The translations under genes and the position numbers were made by a program. The notes under the pieces were generated by a model. It saw only the letters and a program-made list of their open reading frames with translations. It was not told where the DNA came from and made no database searches. Shown here piece after piece: positions 17,588-25,499 of a DNA stretch of 64,000 nt. The stretch is from Pseudomonas fluorescens (lineage in GTDB: Bacteria > Pseudomonadota > Gammaproteobacteria > Pseudomonadales > Pseudomonadaceae): assembly GCF_000802965.1 (NCBI RefSeq), contig NZ_JSAK01000027.1, forward strand, positions 188,051 to 252,050, in the 5' to 3' direction. How positions within the stretch are numbered: position 1 is the stretch's first letter; each line of letters begins with the position of its first letter.

Positions 17588-18313
17588 ATGACTGATTCGA
17601 CTCAACTGTTCCCGCCCTTCGCCGAAGAAATGCTTCCCGGCGGTGGCCATCGTTCCTTCGTGCTGAAACGCGGCCAATTGCTGCGCCTGACGGATATCCG
17701 TGGCGGCGCCAACGTCAGCCTGACGCTGCTCAACGCCAACGAAAAAACCGAACGCCTGAACCTGCCTGACAGCCTCAAATGCCAACACACGGCCAAGCTC
17801 ACCACCGGCCATTGCCTGTACTCGGACATGGGTCGCGTTTTGGCCGCGATCACCGCGGACACCTGCGGCTGGAGCGACAGCCTCGGCGGCGTGCTTTGCG
17901 CTGAAGAAGTCGCCGAAAAATACGGCGCCGGGCGCTACCAGGAACTGCGCAACGGCTTCTTCCGCAACGGCACCGACAACCTGTTGGTGGAACTGGGCAA
18001 GTGGGGGCTGGGCCTGTCGGATCTGCTGATGACCCTCAACCTGTTCAGCCGCGTCAACGTCGATGACGCCGGGCGCTTCCACTTTGTCGAGGGCAACTCC
18101 AAGGCCGGTGATTACATCGAGTTGTACGCACCAATGGACACCCTGGTGGTGCTCACCGCCCTGCAACACCCGATGGACCCGTCGCCGCAATACGCACCGA
18201 AACCATTGAAGTTGAGCTGGATGAACGCCGACGCCAGCGTCGCCGAACACTGCCGCACCTCGCGCCCGGAAAACGAGCGCGGCTTCATCAACACCGACCG
18301 TCTGTTCGCTTGA
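17588..18313 (+). CDS. DUF1989 urea-carboxylase-associated protein, probable carboxyguanidine deiminase subunit
   Basis: A 241-aa DUF1989 protein, one of the pair long called urea amidolyase-associated proteins. It contains the family motif ADTCGWSDSLGGV near residue 93. Biochemical work on such pairs in Pseudomonas showed that together they deiminate carboxyguanidine to allophanate (CgdA/CgdB), downstream of guanidine carboxylase. I cannot say which subunit this is by numbering. It starts 13 bp after the ATPase gene, with GAGGAA as ribosome site. Confidence 0.85.
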   Translation: MTDSTQLFPPFAEEMLPGGGHRSFVLKRGQLLRLTDIRGGANVSLTLLNANEKTERLNLPDSLKCQHTAKLTTGHCLYSDMGRVLAAITADTCGWSDSLGGVLCAEEVAEKYGAGRYQELRNGFFRNGTDNLLVELGKWGLGLSDLLMTLNLFSRVNVDDAGRFHFVEGNSKAGDYIELYAPMDTLVVLTALQHPMDPSPQYAPKPLKLSWMNADASVAEHCRTSRPENERGFINTDRLFA

Positions 18314-18324
18314 GGATCGCTGCC

Positions 18325-18966
18325 ATGTCACTCGCTATCGTCACTGCTGAGAAGCAGCCAGAAACCGCGATCTACCGCGCCACCATCCCCGCCGGCGAAC
18401 CCTGGCTGATGGAGGTCAAGGCCGGCCAGACCTTGCGCATTCTCGATCTGGAAGGCAATCAAGCCGTCGACACGCTGTTTTACAGCGTGGCCAATCCCAA
18501 GGAACGCTACGACGTGCAACGCACTTTGCGTCGGCAGAACAGCGTCTACCTGAGCACCGGCAGCGTGCTCTACTCCAACCTCGGCAAACCGATGCTGACC
18601 ATCGTCGCCGACACCTGCGGCCGCCACGACACCCTCGGCGGCGCCTGCGCGCAGGAGAGCAACACCGTGCGCTACGCCCTGGAAAAACGCTACATGCACA
18701 GTTGCCGCGACAACTACCTGCGCGCCTGCGTCCACGACGGGCGCCTGGGCAAGGGCGACATCGGGCCGAACATCAATTTCTTCATGAACGTACCGGTCAC
18801 CGCTGACGGCGGCCTGACGTTCGAAGACGGGATTTCCGCACCGGGCAAATACGTCGACCTGCGCGCCGAAATGGACGTGATCGTGCTGATCTCCAACTGC
18901 CCGCAACTGAACAACCCGTGCAACGCCTACAACCCGACACCTGCGGAGCTGCTGGTATGGAACTGA
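18325..18966 (+). CDS. DUF1989 urea-carboxylase-associated protein, second carboxyguanidine deiminase subunit
   Basis: A 213-aa DUF1989 paralogue of the preceding protein, with the matching motif ADTCGRHDTLGGA near residue 94 and the segment NINFFMNVPVTADG. The two genes are 11 bp apart and their products are thought to act as a complex converting carboxyguanidine into allophanate and ammonia. It comes before the carboxylase but is separated from it by a REP pair and a guanidine-II riboswitch. A small reading frame (18957-19049) starts inside its last codons. Confidence 0.86.
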   Translation: MSLAIVTAEKQPETAIYRATIPAGEPWLMEVKAGQTLRILDLEGNQAVDTLFYSVANPKERYDVQRTLRRQNSVYLSTGSVLYSNLGKPMLTIVADTCGRHDTLGGACAQESNTVRYALEKRYMHSCRDNYLRACVHDGRLGKGDIGPNINFFMNVPVTADGGLTFEDGISAPGKYVDLRAEMDVIVLISNCPQLNNPCNAYNPTPAELLVWN

Positions 18967-19049
18967 AACTCAGCCGTTTACGGAAATGGTTGTTCGCCCT
19001 GTGCCAGGCCCGCTCAGGCCAGTGCCTCAAATCTCCAGAACACCATTAA
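18957..19049 (+). CDS. possible 30-aa small protein, coupled to the DUF1989 gene
   Basis: An ATG at 18957, 8 bases after a GGAG, opens a 30-codon frame beginning MELKLSRLRKWLF that overlaps the DUF1989 stop by 10 bp and ends just before the REP pair. It has a basic amphipathic N-terminus and two cysteines. I do not recognise it. It may be a chance frame; the good ribosome site and overlap are the only support. Confidence 0.3.
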   Translation: MELKLSRLRKWLFALCQARSGQCLKSPEHH

Positions 19050-19051
19050 CC

Positions 19052-19143
19052 CTGTAGGAGCTGGCTTGCCAGCGATTGGGCCAGTGCATTCAACAATGAT
19101 GTCGACTGACACCCCCCTATCGCTGGCAAGCCAGCTCCCACAG
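19052..19143. repeat. inverted REP pair (TGTAGGAGCTGGCTTGCCAGCGAT type)
   Basis: Inverted copies of a 24-bp REP (TGTAGGAGCTGGCTTGCCAG and TATCGCTGGCAAGCCAGCTC) with a spacer of about 40 bp. It lies inside the guanidine operon between the DUF1989 genes and the guanidine-II element. Confidence 0.82.
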
Positions 19144-19159
19144 TTGATGTGAATTTTTT

Positions 19160-19208
19160 CATCCGGGACGGCCCGGATGCATCAAGAAAAACTGCGGGAC
19201 GGCCCGCA
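19160..19208 (+). ncRNA. guanidine-II riboswitch (mini-ykkC) upstream of the carboxylase
   Basis: Two tandem hairpins with the diagnostic ACGR tetraloop: CATCCGGG-ACGG-CCCGGATG (19160-19179, 8-bp stem) and TGCGGG-ACGG-CCCGCA (19193-19208, 6-bp stem), joined by 13 bases. This is the mini-ykkC architecture, in which two ACGR loops bind two guanidinium ions and kiss. The ribosome site AGGGG (19217-19221) lies 9 bases downstream and can itself pair with CCCC (19210-19213), giving a plausible translational switch for the gene starting at 19229. Confidence 0.88.
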
Positions 19209-19228
19209 TCCCCTTCAGGGGTTATGCC

Positions 19229-22200
19229 ATGTTCGAAAAAGTCCTGATTGCCAACCGTGGCGCGATTGCCTGCCGCATCCTGCGCACCTTGCGTGAACTG
19301 CACGTCGCCGGTGTCGCGGTTTACTCCGAAGCCGATGCCGCCAGCCTGCACATCTTGCAGGCCGATGAAGCCCACAGCCTCGGCGAAGGCGCGGCGGCCG
19401 GAACTTATCTGGCGGTGGAAAAAATCCTCGCTGTCGCCAAAGCCACAGGCGCCACGGCGATCCATCCCGGCTACGGTTTCCTGTCGGAAAACGCCGCGTT
19501 CGCTGAAGCCTGCGAAGCCGCCGACATCGCTTTCATCGGCCCAACCCCAGGACAACTGCGGGTGTTCGGCCTCAAGCACACCGCCCGCGCGCTGGCCAAG
19601 CAACACGGCGTGCCGATGCTCGAGGGCACCGAGTTGCTCGACAGCCTCGACGCTGCGCTGATTGCCGGCGAGCAAGTCGGCTACCCGGTGATGCTCAAGA
19701 GCACCGCTGGCGGTGGCGGCATCGGCATGCGCGTGTGTCGCAGCGCTGCCGAACTGAGCGAGTCCTTCGAGGCGGTGAAGCGCCTCGGCCAGAACAACTT
19801 CAGCGATGCCGGCGTGTTTATCGAGAAGTACATCCAGCGCGCCCGGCATCTGGAAGTGCAGGTGTTTGGCGACGGCCGTGGCGAAGTGATTGCCCTCGGC
19901 GTCCGTGATTGTTCGGTACAGCGGCGCAACCAGAAAGTCCTCGAAGAAACCCCAGCGCCGAACCTGCCCGAAGGCATGGCCGATGAGCTGTGCGCGGCGG
20001 CGATCAAACTGGCCAAAGCCGTGAATTACCGCAGCGCCGGCACCGTCGAATTCGTCTTCGACAGCGACGCCCAGCGCTTCTATTTCCTCGAAGTGAACAC
20101 GCGTTTGCAGGTGGAGCACGGCGTCACTGAACAGGTGTGGGGCGTCGATCTGGTGCGCTGGATGGTGCAATTGGCCGCCGGTGATCTGCCGCCGCTGAGC
20201 GAATTGAGCCAAGGTCTCAAACCCGAGGGCCACGCGATTCAGGCGCGGTTGTATGCGGAAGATCCGGGTCGGGATTTCCAGCCAAGTCCGGGGTTGTTGA
20301 CCGCGGTGAATTTCCCACCCGCCAACGGCAAACAACTGCGCATCGACACCTGGGTCGAGGCTGGTTGCGAGATTCCGCCCTACTTCGATCCGATGATCGC
20401 CAAGGTCATCAGTTGGGCATCGACCCGCGAGCAAGCAGCTGCCGATCTGCATCAAGCACTGGGCGACAGCCAGCTCTACGGAGTAGAAACCAACCGCGAT
20501 TACCTGCGGCAGATTCTCCTCGATGCGCCTTTCGCCAGCGGCCAACCGTGGACCCGTTGCCTGGAAGGTCTGGTGTATCAGGCCAACACCTTCGAAGTGC
20601 TCAGCGCCGGCACGCAGACCAGCGTTCAGGACTATCCCGGTCGTCTCGGCTATTGGGCCGTAGGCGTGCCGCCGTCGGGGCCGATGGACAGTCGCGCGTT
20701 GCGTTTGGGCAACCTGTTGCTGGGTAACGAGGAAGGCGCCGCCGCACTGGAAATCACCATGAGCGGGCCATTGCTGCGTTTCAATTGTGACGCCGTGGTT
20801 GCGGTCACAGGTGCGGTAATTCCGCTGACACTGAACGGCGAAAGCGTGCCGATGAACAGCGCTGTGCTGGTTCCGGCCGGCGCGACACTGAGCCTCGGCA
20901 CGATTGCCGGGGCCGGCGCTCGCAGCTACCTGTGCCTGCGCGGTGGCCTGCAGGTGCCGGATTATCTGGGCAGCAAAAGCACCTTCACCCTCGGCCAGTT
21001 TGGTGGGCATGGTGGTCGTGCCTTGCGGGCCGGGGATGTGCTGCATGTGCCGGCCTTGAGTGACCGCAGCGTCGGTGCGCAATTGCCTGAAACTCAGGTC
21101 AGCGAGCTGCCAACCGTGCGGCAGATTCGGGTGATTTACGGCCCACACGGCGCACCGGAATACTTCACCGAAAATTACATCGGCACCTTCTTCGCGACGC
21201 AGTGGGAAGTGCATTTCAACTCCAGTCGCACCGGCGTGCGCCTGATCGGGCCGAAGCCGGAATGGGTGCGTGCCGACGGGGGCGAGGCCGGGCTGCATCC
21301 GTCGAACATTCATGACAATCCGTACGCGATTGGCGCAGTGGATTTCACCGGTGACATGCCGGTGATCCTCGGCCCGGACGGCCCAAGCCTGGGTGGTTTT
21401 GTGTGCCCGGTGACGGTGATCGAGGCGGATCTTTGGCAGTTGGGGCAGTTGAAGGCTGGGGACAAGGTGCAGTTCTCACCTGTCGACATCAAGACCGCTC
21501 GTAAGCTGGCAACACAGAGCCTGCGTGGCGAGGGAGCTTGCTCCCGCTCGAGTGCGCAGCACTCGCAATCAGGCACCTATGGTGTGGCTGAAGTAACCGA
21601 ATCCTTGGGATTGGGGCCGCTGCGCGACCAAGCGCGAGCAAGCTCGCTCGCCACAGGGGATGTGTTCCCACAGGGGATTGTGTCGCCTGTTGTTTTGGAG
21701 TTGGGCCAGGGGGATACGCGGCTGGTTGCACGACTTTCGGGCGATACGAATTTGCTCCTGGAAATCGGCGCACCGGAACTCGACCTCGTCCTGCGCTTCC
21801 GCGCCCACGCCCTGATGCAAGCGCTGGAAAGCAAAACCCTGCACGGCGTGATCGACCTGACGCCGGGCATCCGTTCACTGCAAGTGCACTACCAACCCGA
21901 GCAACTGCCGCTGGCCGATCTGCTCGGCATCGTCGCTGGCGAATGGGACGCCGTGTGCGCCGCCAAGGACCTGCAAGTCCCATCGCGTATCGTTCATTTG
22001 CCGCTGTCCTGGGACGACCCGGCCTGTCAGCTCGCCATCGAGAAATACATGACCACCGTGCGCAAGGACGCGCCGTGGTGCCCGAGCAATCTGGAGTTCA
22101 TCCGTCGCATCAACGACCTGCCGAATCTCGACGAAGTGCAGCGTACGGTGTTCGACGCCAGCTACCTGGTGATGGGCCTGGGCGACGTTTACCTCGGCGC

Positions 22201-22930
22201 GCCGGTCGCCACCCCGCTCGATCCGCGCCATCGCCTGGTGACCACCAAATACAACCCGGCCCGCACCTGGACCGCGGAAAACTCGGTGGGCATCGGTGGC
22301 GCCTACATGTGCGTGTACGGCATGGAAGGCCCGGGCGGCTATCAGTTCGTGGGGCGCACCTTGCAGATGTGGAACCGCTACCGCGAAGTCGCTGCGTTCG
22401 ATGGCAAGCCATGGCTGTTGCGCTTCTTCGATCAGATCCGCTTCTACCCGGTCAGCGCCGATGAACTGCTGCGCATACGCCGGGATTTCCCCCTCGGGCG
22501 CTTCGACCTGAACATCGAACACAGTCAGTTGAACCTGGCGGATTACCAAGCGTTTCTGGCCAAGGAAGCCGAAACCATCGCCGCGTTTCGCGAGCAGCAA
22601 CAAGGCGCGTTCAACGCCGAGCGCGAGCGCTGGATCGCCAGCGGCCAGGCGCATTTCGACAGCGAAGAACTGGTGCCGCAAGCAAGCGAGGACGCACCGT
22701 TGGCCAGCGGTCAGCAGAGCGTCGACAGCCACATCGCCGGCAACCTCTGGCAGGTTCAAGTCGAAGCCGGAAGCCGGGTCGAGGCCGGTGATGTGCTGGT
22801 GATTCTGGAGTCGATGAAGATGGAAATCCCGCTGCTCGCGCCGATGGCCGGCGTGGTCCGGGAGATCCGCGTGCAGCCAGGTTCGGCGGTGCGTGCCGGA
22901 CAGCGCGTCGTGGTGCTGGAACTCGACTGA
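19229..22930 (+). CDS. biotin-dependent guanidine (urea) carboxylase, with an in-frame REPIN
   Basis: A 1233-aa multidomain enzyme. An ATP-grasp biotin carboxylase covers about residues 1-445 (KSTAGGGGIGM near 155), the KipA/AHS2 half of the carboxyltransferase starts near 455 (TSVQDYPGRLGYW), the KipI/AHS1 half starts near 815, and a C-terminal biotinyl domain has ESMKME with K1197 as biotin site. Such enzymes were annotated as urea carboxylases; the riboswitches and DUF1989 partners point to guanidine as the real substrate. Residues 766-809 are encoded by a complete REPIN (21525-21654) in the linker between the two carboxyltransferase halves. The frame is intact. The start at 19229 has AGGGG upstream. 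Confidence 0.93.
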   Translation: MFEKVLIANRGAIACRILRTLRELHVAGVAVYSEADAASLHILQADEAHSLGEGAAAGTYLAVEKILAVAKATGATAIHPGYGFLSENAAFAEACEAADIAFIGPTPGQLRVFGLKHTARALAKQHGVPMLEGTELLDSLDAALIAGEQVGYPVMLKSTAGGGGIGMRVCRSAAELSESFEAVKRLGQNNFSDAGVFIEKYIQRARHLEVQVFGDGRGEVIALGVRDCSVQRRNQKVLEETPAPNLPEGMADELCAAAIKLAKAVNYRSAGTVEFVFDSDAQRFYFLEVNTRLQVEHGVTEQVWGVDLVRWMVQLAAGDLPPLSELSQGLKPEGHAIQARLYAEDPGRDFQPSPGLLTAVNFPPANGKQLRIDTWVEAGCEIPPYFDPMIAKVISWASTREQAAADLHQALGDSQLYGVETNRDYLRQILLDAPFASGQPWTRCLEGLVYQANTFEVLSAGTQTSVQDYPGRLGYWAVGVPPSGPMDSRALRLGNLLLGNEEGAAALEITMSGPLLRFNCDAVVAVTGAVIPLTLNGESVPMNSAVLVPAGATLSLGTIAGAGARSYLCLRGGLQVPDYLGSKSTFTLGQFGGHGGRALRAGDVLHVPALSDRSVGAQLPETQVSELPTVRQIRVIYGPHGAPEYFTENYIGTFFATQWEVHFNSSRTGVRLIGPKPEWVRADGGEAGLHPSNIHDNPYAIGAVDFTGDMPVILGPDGPSLGGFVCPVTVIEADLWQLGQLKAGDKVQFSPVDIKTARKLATQSLRGEGACSRSSAQHSQSGTYGVAEVTESLGLGPLRDQARASSLATGDVFPQGIVSPVVLELGQGDTRLVARLSGDTNLLLEIGAPELDLVLRFRAHALMQALESKTLHGVIDLTPGIRSLQVHYQPEQLPLADLLGIVAGEWDAVCAAKDLQVPSRIVHLPLSWDDPACQLAIEKYMTTVRKDAPWCPSNLEFIRRINDLPNLDEVQRTVFDASYLVMGLGDVYLGAPVATPLDPRHRLVTTKYNPARTWTAENSVGIGGAYMCVYGMEGPGGYQFVGRTLQMWNRYREVAAFDGKPWLLRFFDQIRFYPVSADELLRIRRDFPLGRFDLNIEHSQLNLADYQAFLAKEAETIAAFREQQQGAFNAERERWIASGQAHFDSEELVPQASEDAPLASGQQSVDSHIAGNLWQVQVEAGSRVEAGDVLVILESMKMEIPLLAPMAGVVREIRVQPGSAVRAGQRVVVLELD
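21525..21654. repeat. REPIN inside the carboxylase coding sequence
   Basis: The inverted arms GTGGCGAGGGAGCTTGCTCC and GCGAGCAAGCTCGCTCGCCAC flank a spacer with CGAGTGCGCAGCACTCG and a second hairpin. It is the same family as the intergenic elements at 5134, 11769, 28875, 34552 and 62318, but here it is read through as protein (for example GEGACSRSSAQHSQSG) with no stop codon. Confidence 0.9.
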
Positions 22931-22954
22931 ACCCATTTCAAAAGGACGAATACC

Positions 22955-24733
22955 ATGAACACCAATCTGCAACTCGACGCCCTGCGCAGCGCCTACCGCG
23001 ACGGCAGCCTCACGCCTCGGCAACTGATTTTGAGCCTGCGCGATAAAGCCGCAGCGCTGAACCCGGACTATCACCTGTTCATCCATTTGCTCAGCGGCGA
23101 GGAACTGGAACCGTACCTCGCCGCCCTCGACAGTCGCGACCTCGACAGCCTGCCGCTGTACGGCGTGCCGTTCGCGATCAAGGACAACATCGACCTGGCG
23201 GGCATACCGACCACGGCGGCGTGTCCGGCGTTTGCCTACGTGCCGGAGCGTTCGGCGACCATCGTCGAGCAGTTGCTGGCACTCGGCGCAATTCCGTTGG
23301 GCAAGACCAACCTCGACCAATTCGCTACTGGCCTCAACGGCAGTCGCTCGCCTTATGGCGCATGCCCGAACAGCGTACTGCCGGAATATCCGTCGGGCGG
23401 TTCCAGCGCCGGCTCGTCGCTGGCAGTGGCGCTCGGCGTGGCGAGTTTTTCGCTAGGCACCGACACCGCCGGCTCCGGCCGTGTGCCGGCGGCGCTGAAC
23501 AATCTGGTGGGGATGAAAGCCACAAAAGGGTTGATCTCCACGGCGGGCGTGGTGCCGGCCTGTCGCACGCTGGACTGCGTGACCACGTTTACCGCGACTG
23601 CCCGCGAGGCCAGTCAATTGCTGGCGCTCACCGCGCACCTCGACCCACGGGATGAGTACAGCCGCAGCAACCCGATGTGGAATGACGGCTCGGCGTTTGG
23701 CGTGGCGCGTCCGTTCCGTTTTGGTGTGCCCCGTGCGCAAGACCTGGAGTTTTTCGGCTGCGCTGAAGGCCCACTGTTGTTCACTGATGCCATCGACCAA
23801 CTCAAGGCCTTGGGTGGCGAAGCGGTGGAACTGGATCTGTCACCGTTCCTGGAAGCGGCGCGTCTGTTGTACGAAGGCCCGTGGGTCGCCGAGCGCTACA
23901 GCGTGGCCGGTGAGTTGATGGAACAGAATCCCGAGGCCGTGCTGCCAGTGATCCGTGCCGTTCTGGCCAAAGCCCCGGTCGTCAATGGCGTGCAAACCTT
24001 CCGCGCGCAATATCGGCTGCAAGCGCTGAAAGCCCTGTGCGACAAGGCACTGGAAGGTCTTGATTGCGTGGTCACGCCCACCATCGGCCGCCCGGTCACC
24101 CTGGCGGAGCTTGAAGCCGAACCGGTGCTGCGCAACTCGGAACTGGGTTACTACACCAACTTCATGAACCTGCTCGACTACGCCGCCATCGCCGTGCCCA
24201 GCGGCTTCATGGGCAATGGCCTGCCATGGGGCGTGACGCTGTTTGGCCGGGCGTTTACCGATCAGTATTTGTTGAGCGTGGCGGACGGCTTGCAGCGCCA
24301 GTATGGTTCGAGCGTCCCGGCACCGACGACGGTGGCACGCAATGATCGTGCGCGACTGGTGGTGTGCGGTGCGCATCTGGATGGCCTGGCATTGAACTGG
24401 CAACTGAAGCGACGCGGTGCACGGCTGATCGAAACCACCCAGAGTTCGCCGGACTATCAACTGCATGCATTGGCTGGCGGCCCGCCGTTCCGCCCGGGCA
24501 TGGTGCGGGTCAAGGATGGTGGTGTGGCGATTGCGGTGGAAGTATGGGAGTTGCCGAGCAGCGAACTGGGTTCGTTCCTGACCGGTATTCCGGCGCCGCT
24601 GGGGCTGGGCAAAGTGCAACTGGCGGATGGTCGCTGGGAGAGCGGCTTTATCTGTGAGGCTTATGGCCTGGAGGGGGCCGTGAATATCAGTCATCTTGGC
24701 GGCTGGCGCGCCTATCTGAAAACCCTCGGCTGA
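22955..24733 (+). CDS. atzF: allophanate hydrolase
   Basis: A 592-aa amidase-signature enzyme that hydrolyses allophanate to CO2 and ammonia, the last step of the guanidine or urea carboxylation route. The Ser-cisSer-Lys triad is visible as K76 (FAIKDNIDLAG), S150 (PSGGSSAGSS) and S174 (GTDTAGSGR), with the usual 24-residue spacing between the serines. The C-terminal part from about 465 is the extra domain found in full-length allophanate hydrolases. It begins 24 bp after the carboxylase, preceded by AAAGGACG. Confidence 0.94.
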   Translation: MNTNLQLDALRSAYRDGSLTPRQLILSLRDKAAALNPDYHLFIHLLSGEELEPYLAALDSRDLDSLPLYGVPFAIKDNIDLAGIPTTAACPAFAYVPERSATIVEQLLALGAIPLGKTNLDQFATGLNGSRSPYGACPNSVLPEYPSGGSSAGSSLAVALGVASFSLGTDTAGSGRVPAALNNLVGMKATKGLISTAGVVPACRTLDCVTTFTATAREASQLLALTAHLDPRDEYSRSNPMWNDGSAFGVARPFRFGVPRAQDLEFFGCAEGPLLFTDAIDQLKALGGEAVELDLSPFLEAARLLYEGPWVAERYSVAGELMEQNPEAVLPVIRAVLAKAPVVNGVQTFRAQYRLQALKALCDKALEGLDCVVTPTIGRPVTLAELEAEPVLRNSELGYYTNFMNLLDYAAIAVPSGFMGNGLPWGVTLFGRAFTDQYLLSVADGLQRQYGSSVPAPTTVARNDRARLVVCGAHLDGLALNWQLKRRGARLIETTQSSPDYQLHALAGGPPFRPGMVRVKDGGVAIAVEVWELPSSELGSFLTGIPAPLGLGKVQLADGRWESGFICEAYGLEGAVNISHLGGWRAYLKTLG

Positions 24734-24738
24734 GCAGC

Positions 24739-24762
24739 CGTTCCCACGTTCGCGTGGGAACG
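24739..24762. terminator. perfect UUCG-capped hairpin after the guanidine operon
   Basis: CGTTCCCACG-TTCG-CGTGGGAACG is a perfect 10-bp stem with a TTCG loop just after the allophanate hydrolase stop. It has no T run and may be a solitary REP-like element or a 3'-end stabiliser rather than a true terminator. Confidence 0.5.
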
Positions 24763-24786
24763 ACTTTCAATCATCGCGCGGCAGGT

Positions 24787-24897
24787 TCAATGACCGAACA
24801 CATCCACCTTCTTGGCCTTCTTGTCCGCGCGTTTTTCAATGGCGGTTTTCGCCGGTTTTTTCTTCGCTGCTTTCTTTGAATCCATACCTTTGGACAT
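24787..24897 (-). CDS. small Lys/Ala-rich protein
   Basis: A 36-aa highly basic protein beginning MSKGMDSKKAAKKKPAK and ending VDVFGH, with about one third lysine. Similar tiny KA-rich proteins are common in Pseudomonas and have no known function. The start at 24897 fits the family; the frame is open further upstream. It is convergent with the guanidine operon. Confidence 0.6.
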   Translation of the reverse strand: MSKGMDSKKAAKKKPAKTAIEKRADKKAKKVDVFGH

Positions 24898-25000
24898 GAT
24901 CTGTACTCCACACTTACGGGATGTGAGATCAGGTATACACCTATCCTTGAGCGCGCGTTCTTTTATAATCGCCCGCCTTGCACTCCGACAGTCCAGCCCC

Positions 25001-25438
25001 ATGCCCAGCACCCAATACACCCGGCTCGATGAGCCGTTATGGCCGTTGATGAACAAGTTTTATCGCGCCCACCAATCGTCGATGAAAGCGGTTCGCGAAG
25101 CACAATTGTGGGTGGCCAGGCGTGACGAAATCGTCGCTGCGCTGTGTCTGCGGCCAGTGGCCGGCGGGCATTGGTTGACGGGATTGTTCGTCGATCCGGC
25201 CTGTCGTGAACAGGGGGTGGCCGCCGCGTTGATTGCCGAAGCAGTGAAAGACCTCGAACTGCCGGTCTGGCTGTTCTGCCATCCCGATTTGCGTGGTTTT
25301 TATGAACGTCGCGGTTTTACCTTCGATCCGCAAATGCCCTACGCCATGATTGAGCGACTGAGCCGTTACGCGCGCAGCAAACCGATGATCGCCATGGGCT
25401 TAGAACCGTTGGTTAGGTCCACCGTCGATAATGTGTGA
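25001..25438 (+). CDS. GNAT-family N-acetyltransferase
   Basis: A 145-aa acetyltransferase. The GNAT core is seen in LTGLFVDPACREQGVAAALIAEAV near residues 59-82, where the acetyl-CoA-binding loop is a degenerate Q/R-x-x-G-x-A form (REQGVAAAL), and in LRGFYERRGFTF near 100. The start at 25001 (MPSTQYTRLDEPLW) is chosen from family-like content and lies about 100 bp from the divergent small KA-rich gene. The substrate is unknown. Confidence 0.75.
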   Translation: MPSTQYTRLDEPLWPLMNKFYRAHQSSMKAVREAQLWVARRDEIVAALCLRPVAGGHWLTGLFVDPACREQGVAAALIAEAVKDLELPVWLFCHPDLRGFYERRGFTFDPQMPYAMIERLSRYARSKPMIAMGLEPLVRSTVDNV

Positions 25439-25499
25439 TCGACCCAAGAAAGCCGCGTGCTAGCCTCGCAGTCAACTTTGACTCCGCTCAGGACGCCTC

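Noticed and set aside
19046..21313. 755-codon open frame on the minus strand opposite the guanidine carboxylase
   Set aside because: It is a GC-driven antisense shadow of a well-supported gene; the composition is rich in His/Gln/Arg and it has no recognisable domain or ribosome site.
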